Positions 1 through 8,813 of a DNA stretch of 64,000 bases are shown piece after piece. A program made the position numbers and the translations under genes. The stretch covers positions 992,001 through 1,056,000 of the forward strand of contig CP054936.1 in assembly GCA_013364255.1 (NCBI GenBank), written 5' to 3'. This DNA is from Streptomyces seoulensis (GTDB lineage: Bacteria; Actinomycetota; Actinomycetes; Streptomycetales; Streptomycetaceae). The notes beneath the pieces are model-generated. The model had not been told where the DNA came from and made no database searches. It was given only the letters and a program-made list of their open reading frames with translations. Position 1 is the stretch's first letter. Every line of letters starts with the position of its first letter.

Positions 1-821
1 CGCGGGGCCACGCGGCCGTCGAGTGCCTGTCCCTGGACAGCGGTCCCGGCATCGAGGACGTCCAGCGGGCGCTGCGCGACGGCACGTCCGGCGTCGGCAG
101 CCTGGGCATCGGGCTCGGCGCCATCGGACGGCTCGCCGATGTGTTCGGCGTGCACACCCTGCGCGGGCGCGGCACGGTGCTCTCCACGCGCTTCTGGGCG
201 GACGGCGGGGCGCCGGAGCCCGGCCCGGTGGGGACCAGCGGGCTGACCCGTCCGATCGGCGGCGAGCAGGTGTGCGGCGACAGCTGGGCGGTGCGCACGG
301 TGGAGGGGCACGGCCCCGACGCGCTGCTGCTGATGATGTGCGACGGGCTCGGCCACGGGCCGCTGGCCGCCCGGGTCGGCGACCGGGCCCGGGAAGTCTT
401 CCGCGACAGCCGTCACACGAGCCCCGCGGACGTGCTGGCGGAGATCCACCGGGGGCTGCGCGGCACCCGCGGCGCGGCCCTGGCGATCGCCCTGGTCGAC
501 CCCGCCGAACAGCGGGTGCGGCTCAGCGGGGCCGGCAACATCACGGCGCTGGTCGTGGCCGACGGCGCCCGCACCGGGCTGCTGTCCATGCCGGGCATCG
601 CCGGCGTGCAGCTGCCCCGGCCGCGCATCTTCGAGGCGCCGTTCCCGCCCGGCGCCGCCCTGGTGATGCACTCCGACGGTCTCAGCGACCGCTGGAAGCC
701 GGCGGACTTCCCCGGCCTGTTCCCGCAGGACCCGGTCCTCGTCGCCGCGCAGGTTCTCAACCAGGCGGCGGTGCGCAAGGACGACGCGGGGATCGTCGTG
801 GCCGTGCACGGGCGGCCATGA
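1..821 (+). CDS. ATP-binding SpoIIE-type PP2C phosphatase (5' end outside window)
   Basis: The reading frame is open from base 3 and runs off the left edge, so the N-terminus is missing. The first visible residues form the end of an RsbT/RsbW-like HATPase fold (DSGPGIED, then SLGIGLGAIGRLADVF). A PP2C/SpoIIE (RsbX-like) phosphatase domain follows, with metal-binding acidic motifs CGDSW, MMCDGLGHG and HSDGLSDRW. Proteins of this design switch partner sigma-factor regulators by binding and dephosphorylating STAS proteins in the cytoplasm. The stop overlaps the start of the downstream histidine kinase (ATGA), so the three genes form one operon. An internal ATG at 141 is not preferred because it would delete the ATPase part. 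The family is clear; the target is unknown. Confidence 0.85.
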   Translation, partial: RGHAAVECLSLDSGPGIEDVQRALRDGTSGVGSLGIGLGAIGRLADVFGVHTLRGRGTVLSTRFWADGGAPEPGPVGTSGLTRPIGGEQVCGDSWAVRTVEGHGPDALLLMMCDGLGHGPLAARVGDRAREVFRDSRHTSPADVLAEIHRGLRGTRGAALAIALVDPAEQRVRLSGAGNITALVVADGARTGLLSMPGIAGVQLPRPRIFEAPFPPGAALVMHSDGLSDRWKPADFPGLFPQDPVLVAAQVLNQAAVRKDDAGIVVAVHGRP

Positions 822-2713
822 CCACCGGTCCGTCCGGCCACGAGCTGGTCACGGTCGCCCTGCGGGAGGGGGGCGACGTCGTCACCCTGCGCCGCTGCAC
901 CCAGTCGGCGTGCCGGGCGGCGGGCCTGAAGGGCAGTGCGCTGGTGCGGCTGACGACCGTGGTGAGCGAGGCCGGCGAACACCTGCTGGGCGCCTGCGGT
1001 CTCACGGCCCGGATCGGCCTGGAGGGGGGCGACGCCGTGCTGCTGGCCGTGCGCTTCGGCTGGACCGAGGCGCGCCGGCCGCCGGCGACCCTGCTGTCCG
1101 CCGCCGCCCGCCTGCTCGACGTGAGCGATCTGCGGCCCGTGGGCGACGGCCAGGAACTCCTCCTCGCCCAGCGCCTTCCCGCGCCGTCGGTCTCCGTCGG
1201 CGACCTGGCCGCCGACGTCCGCGGCCGGCTCTCCGGCGCCGACGCGGCGGCCGACCTGGTCGACGCGCTGCGCACCCAGAACCGCCAGCTGCTCGCCTCG
1301 CTGGAGGAGTCGCAGCACCAGCAGGAGGAACTCCAGCGTCTGAACGCCGAGCTGGAGGAGACCAACGCCGGCGTCGTGGCGCTCTACTCCGAGCTGGCGA
1401 GCGAGCTGGAGGAGACGAACAGCGGTGTCGTCGCCCTGTACGCGGAGCTGGAGGACAAGACCCGCCAGCTGGAACTGGCCCACGAGTACAAGTCCCGGTT
1501 CTGGGCCAACGTCAGTCACGAGCTGCGCTCCCCGGTGAACTCCGTCATCGCGCTGGCCCGGCTGCTGCTGGACTCCGCGGGCGATCCGCTGACCGACGAA
1601 CAGCGCCAGCAGGTCTCCCTCGTCCAGGCGTCGGGCAGCACCCTGCTGGCCCTGGTGGACGAGCTGCTCGACATCGCCAAGGCGGAGTCGGGCCGGCTGG
1701 AGCCGCATCCGGTCGACGTCGATCTGCGCTCGCTGCTGCACCAGCTGCGCGGCATGCTGCAGAGCACCGCGCAGCCCGGCGTGCACCTGAGCATCCCGGA
1801 CCACACTCCGCCGCGGCCCCTGGTCACCGACGAGGTCATGGTGACCAGGATCCTGCGCAACGTCCTGTCCAACGCCCTGAAGTTCACGGTCGAGGGGCGG
1901 GTGGCGCTGGAGGTCGCGGTGGAGGAGCACGAGGGCGTCGACCGCTTCGTCTTCCGGGTCCAGGACACCGGGGTCGGCATCCCGGCCGACGAACTGGAGC
2001 GCGTCTTCGAGGAGTTCTACCAGGTGCGCGGACCGCACCAGCGGGGCCGGGCCGGCACCGGCCTGGGCCTGCCCTACGCCCGCCGGCTGACCGAGCTGCT
2101 CGGCGGCAGGCTGACCCTGGACAGCGAGGTGGGCGGGGATCTCCACGGCACCCGGGTGACCGTGGAGATCCCCGCCCACCTCGCCCGGCAGCCGGGCGAC
2201 GCGCCGCCCGCCGTGTCCGGCGCGCAGCCGCCGCCGCGGCCGGCGGACCCGGCCGCCGGGCAGGCGGCCGCCGACCACCGGCCGCTTGTCGGGTCCCTGG
2301 TCGTCGTGGACGACGACGAGACGTTCCTGACCGCGCTGCGTCCGCTGCTGACCGGCCTGGCCGGTTCCGTCACCGTGCTCACCGACAGCGGCCGAGCCGT
2401 CGAGACGGTGCGGCGGGAGCGCCCGGACGCGATCCTCCTCGACCTCGACATGCCCGGCCTGGACGGCTACGAGGTCTACCGGCGGCTGGCCGCCGACCCG
2501 GCGACGGCCCGGGTGCCCGTGTTCGTGCTGACCGCGATGGCGGCCGGTGCCGTGGACGCGTCCCGCCTCACCGGGGTCCGCGCCGTCCTCGACAAGTCCC
2601 GCCTCACCGCCGCGGACCTCGCCGCCGCCCTGAGCCGGCCGCCGGCGGCGCCGTCCGCCGGGCAGGCGTCCACCCCCGCCCCCTCGACGTCGCCCAGGGC
2701 CAAGGAGCGCTGA
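818..2713 (+). CDS. hybrid sensor histidine kinase/response regulator
   Basis: The product has 631 residues, all predicted cytoplasmic. An N-terminal region of about 120 residues resembles an anti-sigma-like ATPase fold. A coiled coil at about 150-220 contains two near-identical LEETNxGVVALY segments. Next come HisKA with FWANVSHELRSPVNS (phospho-acceptor His about 234) and HATPase with N box NVLSNALKF, G1 DTGVGIP and G2 GTGLGLP. A C-terminal receiver domain (about 485-615) carries VVVDDDE and LLDLDMPGLDG. The start is fixed by the 4-bp ATGA overlap with the upstream phosphatase gene, and the stop overlaps the next start as TGATG. Such kinases pass phosphate to the attached receiver and to partner receivers; the next gene encodes a likely partner. 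No membrane segment is visible, so the signal is probably intracellular. Confidence 0.88.
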   Translation: MTTGPSGHELVTVALREGGDVVTLRRCTQSACRAAGLKGSALVRLTTVVSEAGEHLLGACGLTARIGLEGGDAVLLAVRFGWTEARRPPATLLSAAARLLDVSDLRPVGDGQELLLAQRLPAPSVSVGDLAADVRGRLSGADAAADLVDALRTQNRQLLASLEESQHQQEELQRLNAELEETNAGVVALYSELASELEETNSGVVALYAELEDKTRQLELAHEYKSRFWANVSHELRSPVNSVIALARLLLDSAGDPLTDEQRQQVSLVQASGSTLLALVDELLDIAKAESGRLEPHPVDVDLRSLLHQLRGMLQSTAQPGVHLSIPDHTPPRPLVTDEVMVTRILRNVLSNALKFTVEGRVALEVAVEEHEGVDRFVFRVQDTGVGIPADELERVFEEFYQVRGPHQRGRAGTGLGLPYARRLTELLGGRLTLDSEVGGDLHGTRVTVEIPAHLARQPGDAPPAVSGAQPPPRPADPAAGQAAADHRPLVGSLVVVDDDETFLTALRPLLTGLAGSVTVLTDSGRAVETVRRERPDAILLDLDMPGLDGYEVYRRLAADPATARVPVFVLTAMAAGAVDASRLTGVRAVLDKSRLTAADLAAALSRPPAAPSAGQASTPAPSTSPRAKER

Positions 2714-4329
2714 TGACCCGCCCACTCGACACCGACCACAGTCCGGCCCACATCCTGGTGGTGGACGACACCCCGGCCAACCGGTACGTCCTGGCCACCA
2801 CGCTGCGCCGGGCCGGGCACCAGGTCACCGAGGCCGAGGACGGCACCCGCGCGCTCGATCTGCTGCGCGGCCCCGGCCCGCTGCCGGAGATCGCCATCGT
2901 GGACGTACGGCTGCCCGACATGACCGGGTTCGAGGTGTGCGAGCACATCAAGGACGACCCGGCCACCGCCGCCGTCCCCGTCATCAACATCTCCGCCGCC
3001 GCCATCACCGTGGACGACCGCGCCCAGGGCCTGTACCGGGGAGCCGACGCCTACCTGGTCGAACCGGTCGCCCCGGACGAACTGCTCGCCACGGTGACCG
3101 CGACGCTGCGCTACGCCCGCGCCCGGCGCCGCGCCGAACTCCTCGCCGAGCGGCTGCGCCTGCTCAACCGCCTCACCCTGGCGCTGTACAGCGCCTCCGA
3201 CGCCCGTGAGCTGGTCAAGGTGACCGCCGAGGCGGCGGCGGTGATCTTCCGGTGCAGCGTGGCCGCGCTGCTCACCACGCCCCAGGGCAGCCCGCTGGTC
3301 GCCCACACCTGGCAGGACGAGGACGGCTCGGCGCGCACCGCGGGACCGCAGGTGCACTCCACGGCTCCCTGGCCGCAGCGGCGCGACCTGCCCGGCACGA
3401 CCCGGACGCAGGCTCCGGGCGCCGACCTGCCGTGTCTGCCGCCCGACCTGAAGGACCCGGCGCAGCGGCGCACCGTGATCGGCCGGGCCAAGGCCGAGCG
3501 TCCGCCGGTCGTCATCGTCACATCGGCGGACGCCGTCACCACGCCGGACGACGAGCAGTTGCTGGCCCAGCTCACCCAGGCCAGCGCGCTGGCCCTGGAG
3601 GCGCTGCGCAGCTACAGCGAGGAGCACGCCCTGGCCCTGACGTTGCAGCGCAGCTTCCTGCCCGAGAGCCTGCCGGCGACCCCGCGCGCCGACCTGGCCG
3701 TGCGCTATCTGCCGGCCAGTGAGCGCACCGAGATCGGCGGCGACTTCTACGAGGCGATCAGCACTCCGGCCGGTCTGGTGGTGGCCGTCGGCGACGTGGC
3801 CGGGCACTCGCTGGACGCGGCGATGGTGATGGGTCAGGTGCGTCACGCGCTGCGGGCGTACGCGGCCGAAGGGCATCCGCCGCAGGTGATCCTGTCCTGC
3901 CTGGACCAGCTGCTGACCTCGGTGGAGCCCGGCGCCACGGTGACGCTCTGCGTCGTCCTGATCGAGTTCGGCTCGGACACCCTGCACGTGGCCAACGCGG
4001 GCCATCTGCCGCCGCTGGTGCGCGCTCCGGACGGCACGACGTCCTATGTGCACGAGCACGGCCCGCTGCTGGGCCTCGGCCTGCCGCATCCGCCCGCCCG
4101 GGAGATCACCGCGGCGCCGGGTTCGCTGCTGCTCCTGGTCACGGACGGGCTGGTCGAGCGCCGTCACGAGGATCTCCAGCACTCGTTGAACACGCTCGCC
4201 GCGGTGGCGGCGGAGGCGCCCGCGGACCCCGAGGCGGCGTGCGGGCTGCTGCTGGAGCGGCTGCTGCCGGACGGCAGCGACGACGTGGCGCTGATGGCCG
4301 TGCGCCTGAACGCGGTCCGCCCGGACTGA
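2713..4329 (+). CDS. fused response regulator / PP2C (SpoIIE) phosphatase
   Basis: The 538-residue product starts with a receiver domain (ILVVDDTPANR; acceptor Asp in IAIVDVRLPDMTG). A GAF-like middle region (about 150-300) follows, then a SpoIIE-type PP2C domain (about 330-535) with IGGDFYEA, VGDVAGHSLDAAMVMG and LLLVTDGLVERR. This RsbU/RsbP-like design couples phosphorylation to dephosphorylation of an anti-anti-sigma factor. The usual receiver Lys of the K-P motif is replaced by Glu (YLVEPVAPDEL), which may alter signalling. It is co-transcribed with the hybrid kinase through a one-base TGATG overlap and ends the operon. Its role as output of the preceding kinase is an inference from position. 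Confidence 0.88.
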   Translation: MTRPLDTDHSPAHILVVDDTPANRYVLATTLRRAGHQVTEAEDGTRALDLLRGPGPLPEIAIVDVRLPDMTGFEVCEHIKDDPATAAVPVINISAAAITVDDRAQGLYRGADAYLVEPVAPDELLATVTATLRYARARRRAELLAERLRLLNRLTLALYSASDARELVKVTAEAAAVIFRCSVAALLTTPQGSPLVAHTWQDEDGSARTAGPQVHSTAPWPQRRDLPGTTRTQAPGADLPCLPPDLKDPAQRRTVIGRAKAERPPVVIVTSADAVTTPDDEQLLAQLTQASALALEALRSYSEEHALALTLQRSFLPESLPATPRADLAVRYLPASERTEIGGDFYEAISTPAGLVVAVGDVAGHSLDAAMVMGQVRHALRAYAAEGHPPQVILSCLDQLLTSVEPGATVTLCVVLIEFGSDTLHVANAGHLPPLVRAPDGTTSYVHEHGPLLGLGLPHPPAREITAAPGSLLLLVTDGLVERRHEDLQHSLNTLAAVAAEAPADPEAACGLLLERLLPDGSDDVALMAVRLNAVRPD

Positions 4330-4382
4330 CCGCGTTCAGGGCGGCCGGTCCGGGCGGGGTGCCCGTTGGGGGGCGGCTGGTC

Positions 4383-5735
4383 CTACCAGCCCACCGCCAC
4401 GAGCAGCCACTGCGGGTCGCCGTGCGAGATGAAGGAGGACTGGCCGGCCACGTCGTCGTAGGGGAAGCCGTAGGCGAGGCGGTTGATGGCGTTGTCGTGC
4501 CAGAACTGGGCGTAGTAGTTGGCCGGGGCGGCCTTGTAGTACTGGGCCGGGTCGCTCTGCTGGGCGGCGGGCAGGGTGGCCACGTGGCGGTTGAGGGCCG
4601 CGCACATGTCCGGGTCGCCGGCCAGCGAGGCGGCGCAGCCGAAGATGTCCGAGGTGGCCGCGTTCACGCCGACGGACTGGGCGTAGGCGGTGAAGTAGCC
4701 GGCGTTGGCGCCGCCCGCGCGGAAGCTGGGGTCGCTGCCGGGCGCGATGATCCGGTACGGGGCCTGGGTCTGGGCGAGCACCTTGAACGGTGAGGGCACG
4801 GCGTCGGTGAACCGCTGGAAGGTGGTGGCGCGGTCCTCGGCGAAGGTCTGGCGGTTCTCGCCGACCTCCGTGTCGTAGCCGTCCTTGCTGTGCAGCCGCA
4901 TGGCGAGTTTGAGCCCGAACGCGTCGACCCGTGTGGTGTTGCCGTTGAACACGTTGCCGCCGACGGTGAACTCGATGAAGTCGTAGTAGGGGCCGTCGGG
5001 CGAGCCGAGGTGGAAGTACATCCGGCCGGCGGAGTTGGCCGGCATGTCGAGGTAGGGCTGTTCGGCGATGGAGTGGGTCTGGCCGTTGAAGGTCCAGTAG
5101 ACCTGGCTGTCGGGGTACTTGCCGTTGGTGCGGTTGAGGATCTTCACCTCGACGGCGTTGTGCGCGGCGGGGATGCCGGCGGTGGAGCCCCAGAAGTCGT
5201 CCGGCGGCGGGGTGGTGCCGCCGGGGCCGTAGACCTCGAACTCCCACAGGGAGTAGCCGTACGCGGTGGCGCGGGCGGTGCCGTAGAGGCGGACGTAGCG
5301 GCCGCTGCCGCTGATCGTCACGTTCTCGGTGCCGCCGGCGGCGTTGGCGGTGGAGTAGGCGGTGGTCCAGGTCCGCGCGTCGGCGGAGGTCTCGATCCGG
5401 TAGCCCTTGGCGTAGGCGGCCTCCCAGCGCAGGGTGACGCGGCTGAGCTGCTGGAGCGAGCCCAGGTCGACCTGGAGCCACTGGGGGTCGGCGAAGGCCG
5501 AGGACCAGCGGGTGCCCTGGTCGCCGTCGACGGCGGCGCCGGCCGGGAAGGCGGCGTTCTCCACCGAGGAGGCGGTCGCGGGCCGGCCGCGGGAGAGCAG
5601 TTGGTCGGCGGCGTGCGCCTGGGTGGGCGCGAGCGCGGCGAGGCAGGCGGCGAGCAGGGCGACGACGAGGAGGGCGGCGCGGGAGCGGGGCGCGTCGGGT
5701 GGTCTGCGCCGAAGGGCGCCGGCGGTGGTGAGCAT
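4383..5735 (-). CDS. secreted GH64 beta-1,3-glucanase with CBM32 domain
   Basis: The 450-residue product has a Sec signal peptide (hydrophobic core about 20-40, cleavage near AHAAD). A discoidin/F5-8C-type CBM32 domain follows (about 45-170: GRPATASSVENAAFPAGAA, WLQVDLGS, YVRLYGTAR). A GH64 domain completes it (about 180-450: STAGIPAAHNAVEVKILNRT, VYWTFNGQTHSIAEQPYLDM). GH64 enzymes cut beta-1,3-glucan such as laminarin, curdlan or fungal wall glucan, typically releasing laminaripentaose. The carbohydrate-binding module lies N-terminal to the catalytic part. It is transcribed in the same direction as the adjacent chitinase, suggesting combined attack on fungal walls. It ends 53 bp from the convergent phosphatase gene. 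The family call rests on memory of GH64 sequences. Confidence 0.85.
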   Translation of the reverse strand: MLTTAGALRRRPPDAPRSRAALLVVALLAACLAALAPTQAHAADQLLSRGRPATASSVENAAFPAGAAVDGDQGTRWSSAFADPQWLQVDLGSLQQLSRVTLRWEAAYAKGYRIETSADARTWTTAYSTANAAGGTENVTISGSGRYVRLYGTARATAYGYSLWEFEVYGPGGTTPPPDDFWGSTAGIPAAHNAVEVKILNRTNGKYPDSQVYWTFNGQTHSIAEQPYLDMPANSAGRMYFHLGSPDGPYYDFIEFTVGGNVFNGNTTRVDAFGLKLAMRLHSKDGYDTEVGENRQTFAEDRATTFQRFTDAVPSPFKVLAQTQAPYRIIAPGSDPSFRAGGANAGYFTAYAQSVGVNAATSDIFGCAASLAGDPDMCAALNRHVATLPAAQQSDPAQYYKAAPANYYAQFWHDNAINRLAYGFPYDDVAGQSSFISHGDPQWLLVAVGW

Positions 5736-5848
5736 GGGGGTCTCCGTTTCACCGTGGAGGTGTGGGGGGAGGCGCGGGATGCGGCGGTGCGCCGCGGCCG
5801 CCCGGCCGTGCGGTGGGGGGCGGCGGGCTCGGCGGGTGGTGGCGGCGG

Positions 5849-7234
5849 TCAGCCGGTGTAGGCGGCGAACACCCGGGTGTAGTCCCAGTTCTGCTGGCTG
5901 ACGCCGGAGCAGCTGTCGGCGGGGCCGCCGGTGCAGGGCCGGTCGCGGTTGGCGGACCAGAAGGTGAGCCGGGCCAGGTGGTGCTGCTGGGCGTAGCCGA
6001 GGATGGTGCGGAAGTCAGCGACGGTGACGGTCTCGTTGTTGTCGGTCACGCCGTTCATGGAGGAGATGCCCATGTCGCGGTAGGCCTGGTCGTCGCTGTA
6101 GTGGTAGGCGTTCTTCAGCGCGGTCTTGAGTCCTTCGGCCGCGCGCTGGGTGAGGGTGCCCATGTTCTGGCCGGCGCCGCCGAAGTCGAAGGGCATGATG
6201 GTCCAGGCGTCGACGGTCAGTCCGGAGGAGGCCGCCCGGTTGATCAGGGAGGTGTCGGGGCCGCTCTGGCCGGTGCCGATGGTGACGTAGACCTTCAGGC
6301 CGGGGTTGTTGTTCCTGACGGTCTTCAGGGCGTCCACGGTGCGCTGCTGGACGGTGGCGTTGCTGTAGGCGTCGGCCTCGATGTCGATGTCGATGGCCTT
6401 GAGCCCGTAGGCGTTGATCACCTTCTGGTAGGCGGCGGCCAGTTCGCCGGCGCTGGAGCAGGAGCTCTCCAGCTTGTTGCCGCTGTAGCCGCCGAAGGAC
6501 GGGATGACGTCGCCGCCGTTCGCGCGGACCGTGTTGACGGTCTGCTGGTCGACGCCGCCGGTGAGCGCGCGGCTGCCGTCCCACTGCGGGTTGCAGTAGC
6601 CGTTGCTGAGGACGAAGGCGAGGGTGAACCACTTCACGCCGGTGGCGCTGGTGATCGTGCTGGGGCTGGGCGGGCTGCCCCAGCCGTTGTAGAGGTAGGG
6701 GGCGACGGCCATCGGGGCGGCCGGGGTGCCGCCGCCGTCCGCCGCGGGCGCGTTCCATTTCTGGTTGGCGGCGCCGGTGCAGCTCCAGAGCTGCGCGCGG
6801 GAGCCGTTGGCCGCGTTGTTGTCGGTGACGTCCAGGCACTTGTCCGCCTGGGGGTTGACGATGTCGTGGGCGGCGGTGACCGTCCACTTCTGGTTGGCGC
6901 CGCCGGAACAGGTCCACAGCTGGATCTTGGCGCCGTTCGCCGTGGAGTTGCCGGTGACGTCGAGGCACTTGCCGAGGGCGCGGATCGTGCCGTCGGCGCC
7001 GACGGTCCACTGCTGGGCGGCGGTGCCGTTGCAGTCGTAGATCTGGACCGCGGTGCCGTCGGCGGAACTCGCCCCGGCCACGTCCAGGCACTTGCCGGCC
7101 AGACCGGTGACCGTTCCGGTGGCGGCCGCGGCCGGGGAGGCGGTGAGCAGGCCGGCGGAGAGAGTGAGGGCGGCGACGGAGACGGTGGTGGCGACGGTCC
7201 GCGCGGAGCGGACGGCAGGGCGGGATCTGGCCAT
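5849..7234 (-). CDS. secreted GH18 chitinase-like enzyme with N-terminal CBM13
   Basis: The 461-residue product begins at MARSRP, behind a GAAGGG ribosome site; an upstream in-frame ATG at 7279 would add 15 residues ahead of the signal peptide and is not preferred. The signal peptide ends near SPAAAA. A ricin-B-type CBM13 with three repeats (KCLDVAG/KCLDVTG/KCLDVTD and QKW motifs, about 40-165) precedes a short Pro/Ala linker and a GH18 barrel (about 185-460). The GH18 catalytic signature reads AIDIDIEAD (DxDxE). It resembles the actinobacterial ChiA-like GH18 subgroup, so chitin or a related GlcNAc glycan is the likely substrate. A DasR-type site lies about 110 bp upstream. It sits just upstream of, and in line with, the GH64 glucanase gene. 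Confidence 0.86.
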   Translation of the reverse strand: MARSRPAVRSARTVATTVSVAALTLSAGLLTASPAAAATGTVTGLAGKCLDVAGASSADGTAVQIYDCNGTAAQQWTVGADGTIRALGKCLDVTGNSTANGAKIQLWTCSGGANQKWTVTAAHDIVNPQADKCLDVTDNNAANGSRAQLWSCTGAANQKWNAPAADGGGTPAAPMAVAPYLYNGWGSPPSPSTITSATGVKWFTLAFVLSNGYCNPQWDGSRALTGGVDQQTVNTVRANGGDVIPSFGGYSGNKLESSCSSAGELAAAYQKVINAYGLKAIDIDIEADAYSNATVQQRTVDALKTVRNNNPGLKVYVTIGTGQSGPDTSLINRAASSGLTVDAWTIMPFDFGGAGQNMGTLTQRAAEGLKTALKNAYHYSDDQAYRDMGISSMNGVTDNNETVTVADFRTILGYAQQHHLARLTFWSANRDRPCTGGPADSCSGVSQQNWDYTRVFAAYTG

Positions 7235-7341
7235 GTGGGGCCCTTCGCGTGGGGGGTGGCTTCCTCGGGAGCCGCTCAACTCTGTTCAGCCTACGGAACG
7301 TTGTGCGACGCCATCGGTCTTTGATTAAGCCGTGAAGTTAA

Positions 7342-7353
7342 AGGTCCGGACCA
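7342..7353. promoter_or_regulatory. DasR-type operator upstream of the chitinase gene
   Basis: On the minus strand the bases read TGGTCCGGACCT. This matches the TGGTCCAGACCT direct-repeat element of Streptomyces chitinase promoters and the DasR dre core TGGTCTAGACCA. It lies about 110 bp upstream of the chitinase start. Only one copy is visible, whereas classical chitinase promoters carry two. DasR represses aminosugar and chitin genes until glucosamine-6-phosphate accumulates. The site assignment is an inference from the motif. Confidence 0.6.
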
Positions 7354-7437
7354 GGGGGCGTCAAGAGGCGTGACAGCGGCGGCCGTTGATCAAGGCGGTC
7401 GCCCGCAGAGCGCGAACCTCCGTCCGGGCGCGAGCAC

Positions 7438-7466
7438 TTGACGGGCGACCTGCCCGTACCTAGGGT
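7438..7466 (+). promoter_or_regulatory. housekeeping-type promoter for the lyase gene
   Basis: A -35 hexamer TTGACG (7438-7443) and a -10 hexamer TAGGGT (7461-7466) are separated by 17 bases, the spacing used by sigma-HrdB. They sit about 60 bp upstream of the start of the secreted lyase gene at 7529. It is one of the clearest consensus-like promoters in the window. Confidence 0.55.
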
Positions 7467-7528
7467 CACCGGCCAGCACTGGAGTTCAACCACCCACACA
7501 TCGTTCACATACAAGAACGGATGGCCGC

Positions 7529-8737
7529 ATGACCGCCGCTCCCCCACACCTTGGCCGCGGAACCCGGGCCGTGCTCCTGATCGCCCTGGTCGCCGCCCTC
7601 ACCGGCGCCCTGCTGCTGCCCCGCGCCCAGCGCGCCGAGGCCGCGCCCACCACGTTCGTCCACCCGGGGGTGACCGTCTCCCGGGCCCAACTCGACTTCA
7701 CCCGCGACAAGGTGCTCGCCGGAGCGCAGCCGTGGAAGGGCGCCTACGACCAGATGGCGGCGAGCGCCTACGCCAGTCTCGGCCGCACCCCCGAGCCCCG
7801 GGCGACCGTGGAGTGCGGTTCGTACTCCAACCCCGACTACGGCTGCACCGACGAACGTCAGGACGCCATCGCCGCGTACACGGACGCGCTCGTCTGGTAC
7901 ATCACCCGCGACGCCCGCTACGCGCAGAAGTCCATCGAGATCATGGACGCCTGGTCGGCGGTGATCCGCAACCACACCAACAGCAACGCGCCGCTCCAGA
8001 CGGGCTGGGCCGGGTCCTCCTGGCCCAAGGCCGCCGAGATCATCAAGTACACGTACACCGGCGCCTGGCCGAACGCCGGCCGGTTCGCGACCATGCTGCG
8101 CGACGTGTACCTGCCGGTGGTGATCAAGGGCTCCCACTCCAACGGCAACTGGGAGCTGTCGATGACGGAGGCCGCCGTCGGCATCTCCGTCTTCCTGGAG
8201 GACAAGTCCTCCTACGACACCGCCATGGCCACGTTCCGCACCCGCACGGCCGCTTACGTCTACCTCGACTCCGACGGCGCGCTGCCGAAGACGGTGCCGG
8301 GCCAGAACCTGGACACCCGCGACAAGATCGTCTCGTACTGGCAGGGCCAGTCCACCTTCGTCACCGGCCTCACCCAGGAGACGTGCCGCGACTTCACGCA
8401 CACCGGCTACGGCATCTCCGCCATCGCGCACATCGCCGAGACCAGCCGCGTCCAGGGCCAGGACCTGTACGGCACGGACGTCGGGGAGCGGCTGCGCCAG
8501 GCCCTCGGCTTCCAGTCGAAGTACGAGCTGGGCGCGGCCGTTCCGAGCTGGCTGTGCGGGGGTTCGGTCAACCGGGGGCTCGGCCCGGTCACGGAGGTCG
8601 GCTACAACGCGCTGCACAACCGGCTGGGCATCGCCATGACCAACACCCAGACGCTGACCCAGCGGAACCGGCCGGCCGGCACCAACGCCCTGTTCGTCGC
8701 CTGGGAGACCCTGACCCACGGGGACAACCCCGCGTGA
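7529..8737 (+). CDS. secreted alginate-lyase-superfamily protein
   Basis: The 402-residue product has a signal peptide (hydrophobic 14-30, cleavage near AEAAP). A single alpha-toroid-type domain follows, resembling the Alginate_lyase family (Pfam PF05426-like). Recognisable stretches are NHTNSNAPLQTGW, GSHSNGNWELSM, SYWQGQSTF and YGISAIAHIAETSR. The conserved Asn-His-Trp pattern NHTNSN and NGNWELSM fits the catalytic face of this superfamily. Substrate cannot be read from sequence: alginate, glucuronan or another uronic-acid polymer are all possible. It has its own HrdB-like promoter and is followed by a bidirectional terminator. Its neighbours are other extracellular polysaccharide enzymes. 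Confidence 0.75.
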   Translation: MTAAPPHLGRGTRAVLLIALVAALTGALLLPRAQRAEAAPTTFVHPGVTVSRAQLDFTRDKVLAGAQPWKGAYDQMAASAYASLGRTPEPRATVECGSYSNPDYGCTDERQDAIAAYTDALVWYITRDARYAQKSIEIMDAWSAVIRNHTNSNAPLQTGWAGSSWPKAAEIIKYTYTGAWPNAGRFATMLRDVYLPVVIKGSHSNGNWELSMTEAAVGISVFLEDKSSYDTAMATFRTRTAAYVYLDSDGALPKTVPGQNLDTRDKIVSYWQGQSTFVTGLTQETCRDFTHTGYGISAIAHIAETSRVQGQDLYGTDVGERLRQALGFQSKYELGAAVPSWLCGGSVNRGLGPVTEVGYNALHNRLGIAMTNTQTLTQRNRPAGTNALFVAWETLTHGDNPA

Positions 8738-8764
8738 CGCGCACCGCGCGCCGGTGAAAAGGGG

Positions 8765-8796
8765 CGGGGCCCGACCGCCGAAGCGGCCGGGCCCCG
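8765..8796. terminator. bidirectional hairpin terminator
   Basis: The stem CGGGGCCCG/CGGGCCCCG is extended by CCGC/GCGG with a CGAA tetraloop and one mismatch. It lies between the convergent lyase and amidase genes and can serve both. No T-tract follows, as is usual in Streptomyces. Confidence 0.65.
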
Positions 8797-8813
8797 TGTT
8801 CCCGGGACACGCG

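Noticed and set aside
23..2713. Long frame extending upstream of the hybrid kinase start and the minus-strand frame over the same region
   Set aside because: The extension has Arg/Gly/Pro-rich shadow composition and overlaps the phosphatase gene; the minus-strand frame has no family pattern.
5318..5901. Plus- and minus-strand frames around the glucanase start
   Set aside because: They are shadows of GH64 and GH18 genes with biased composition.
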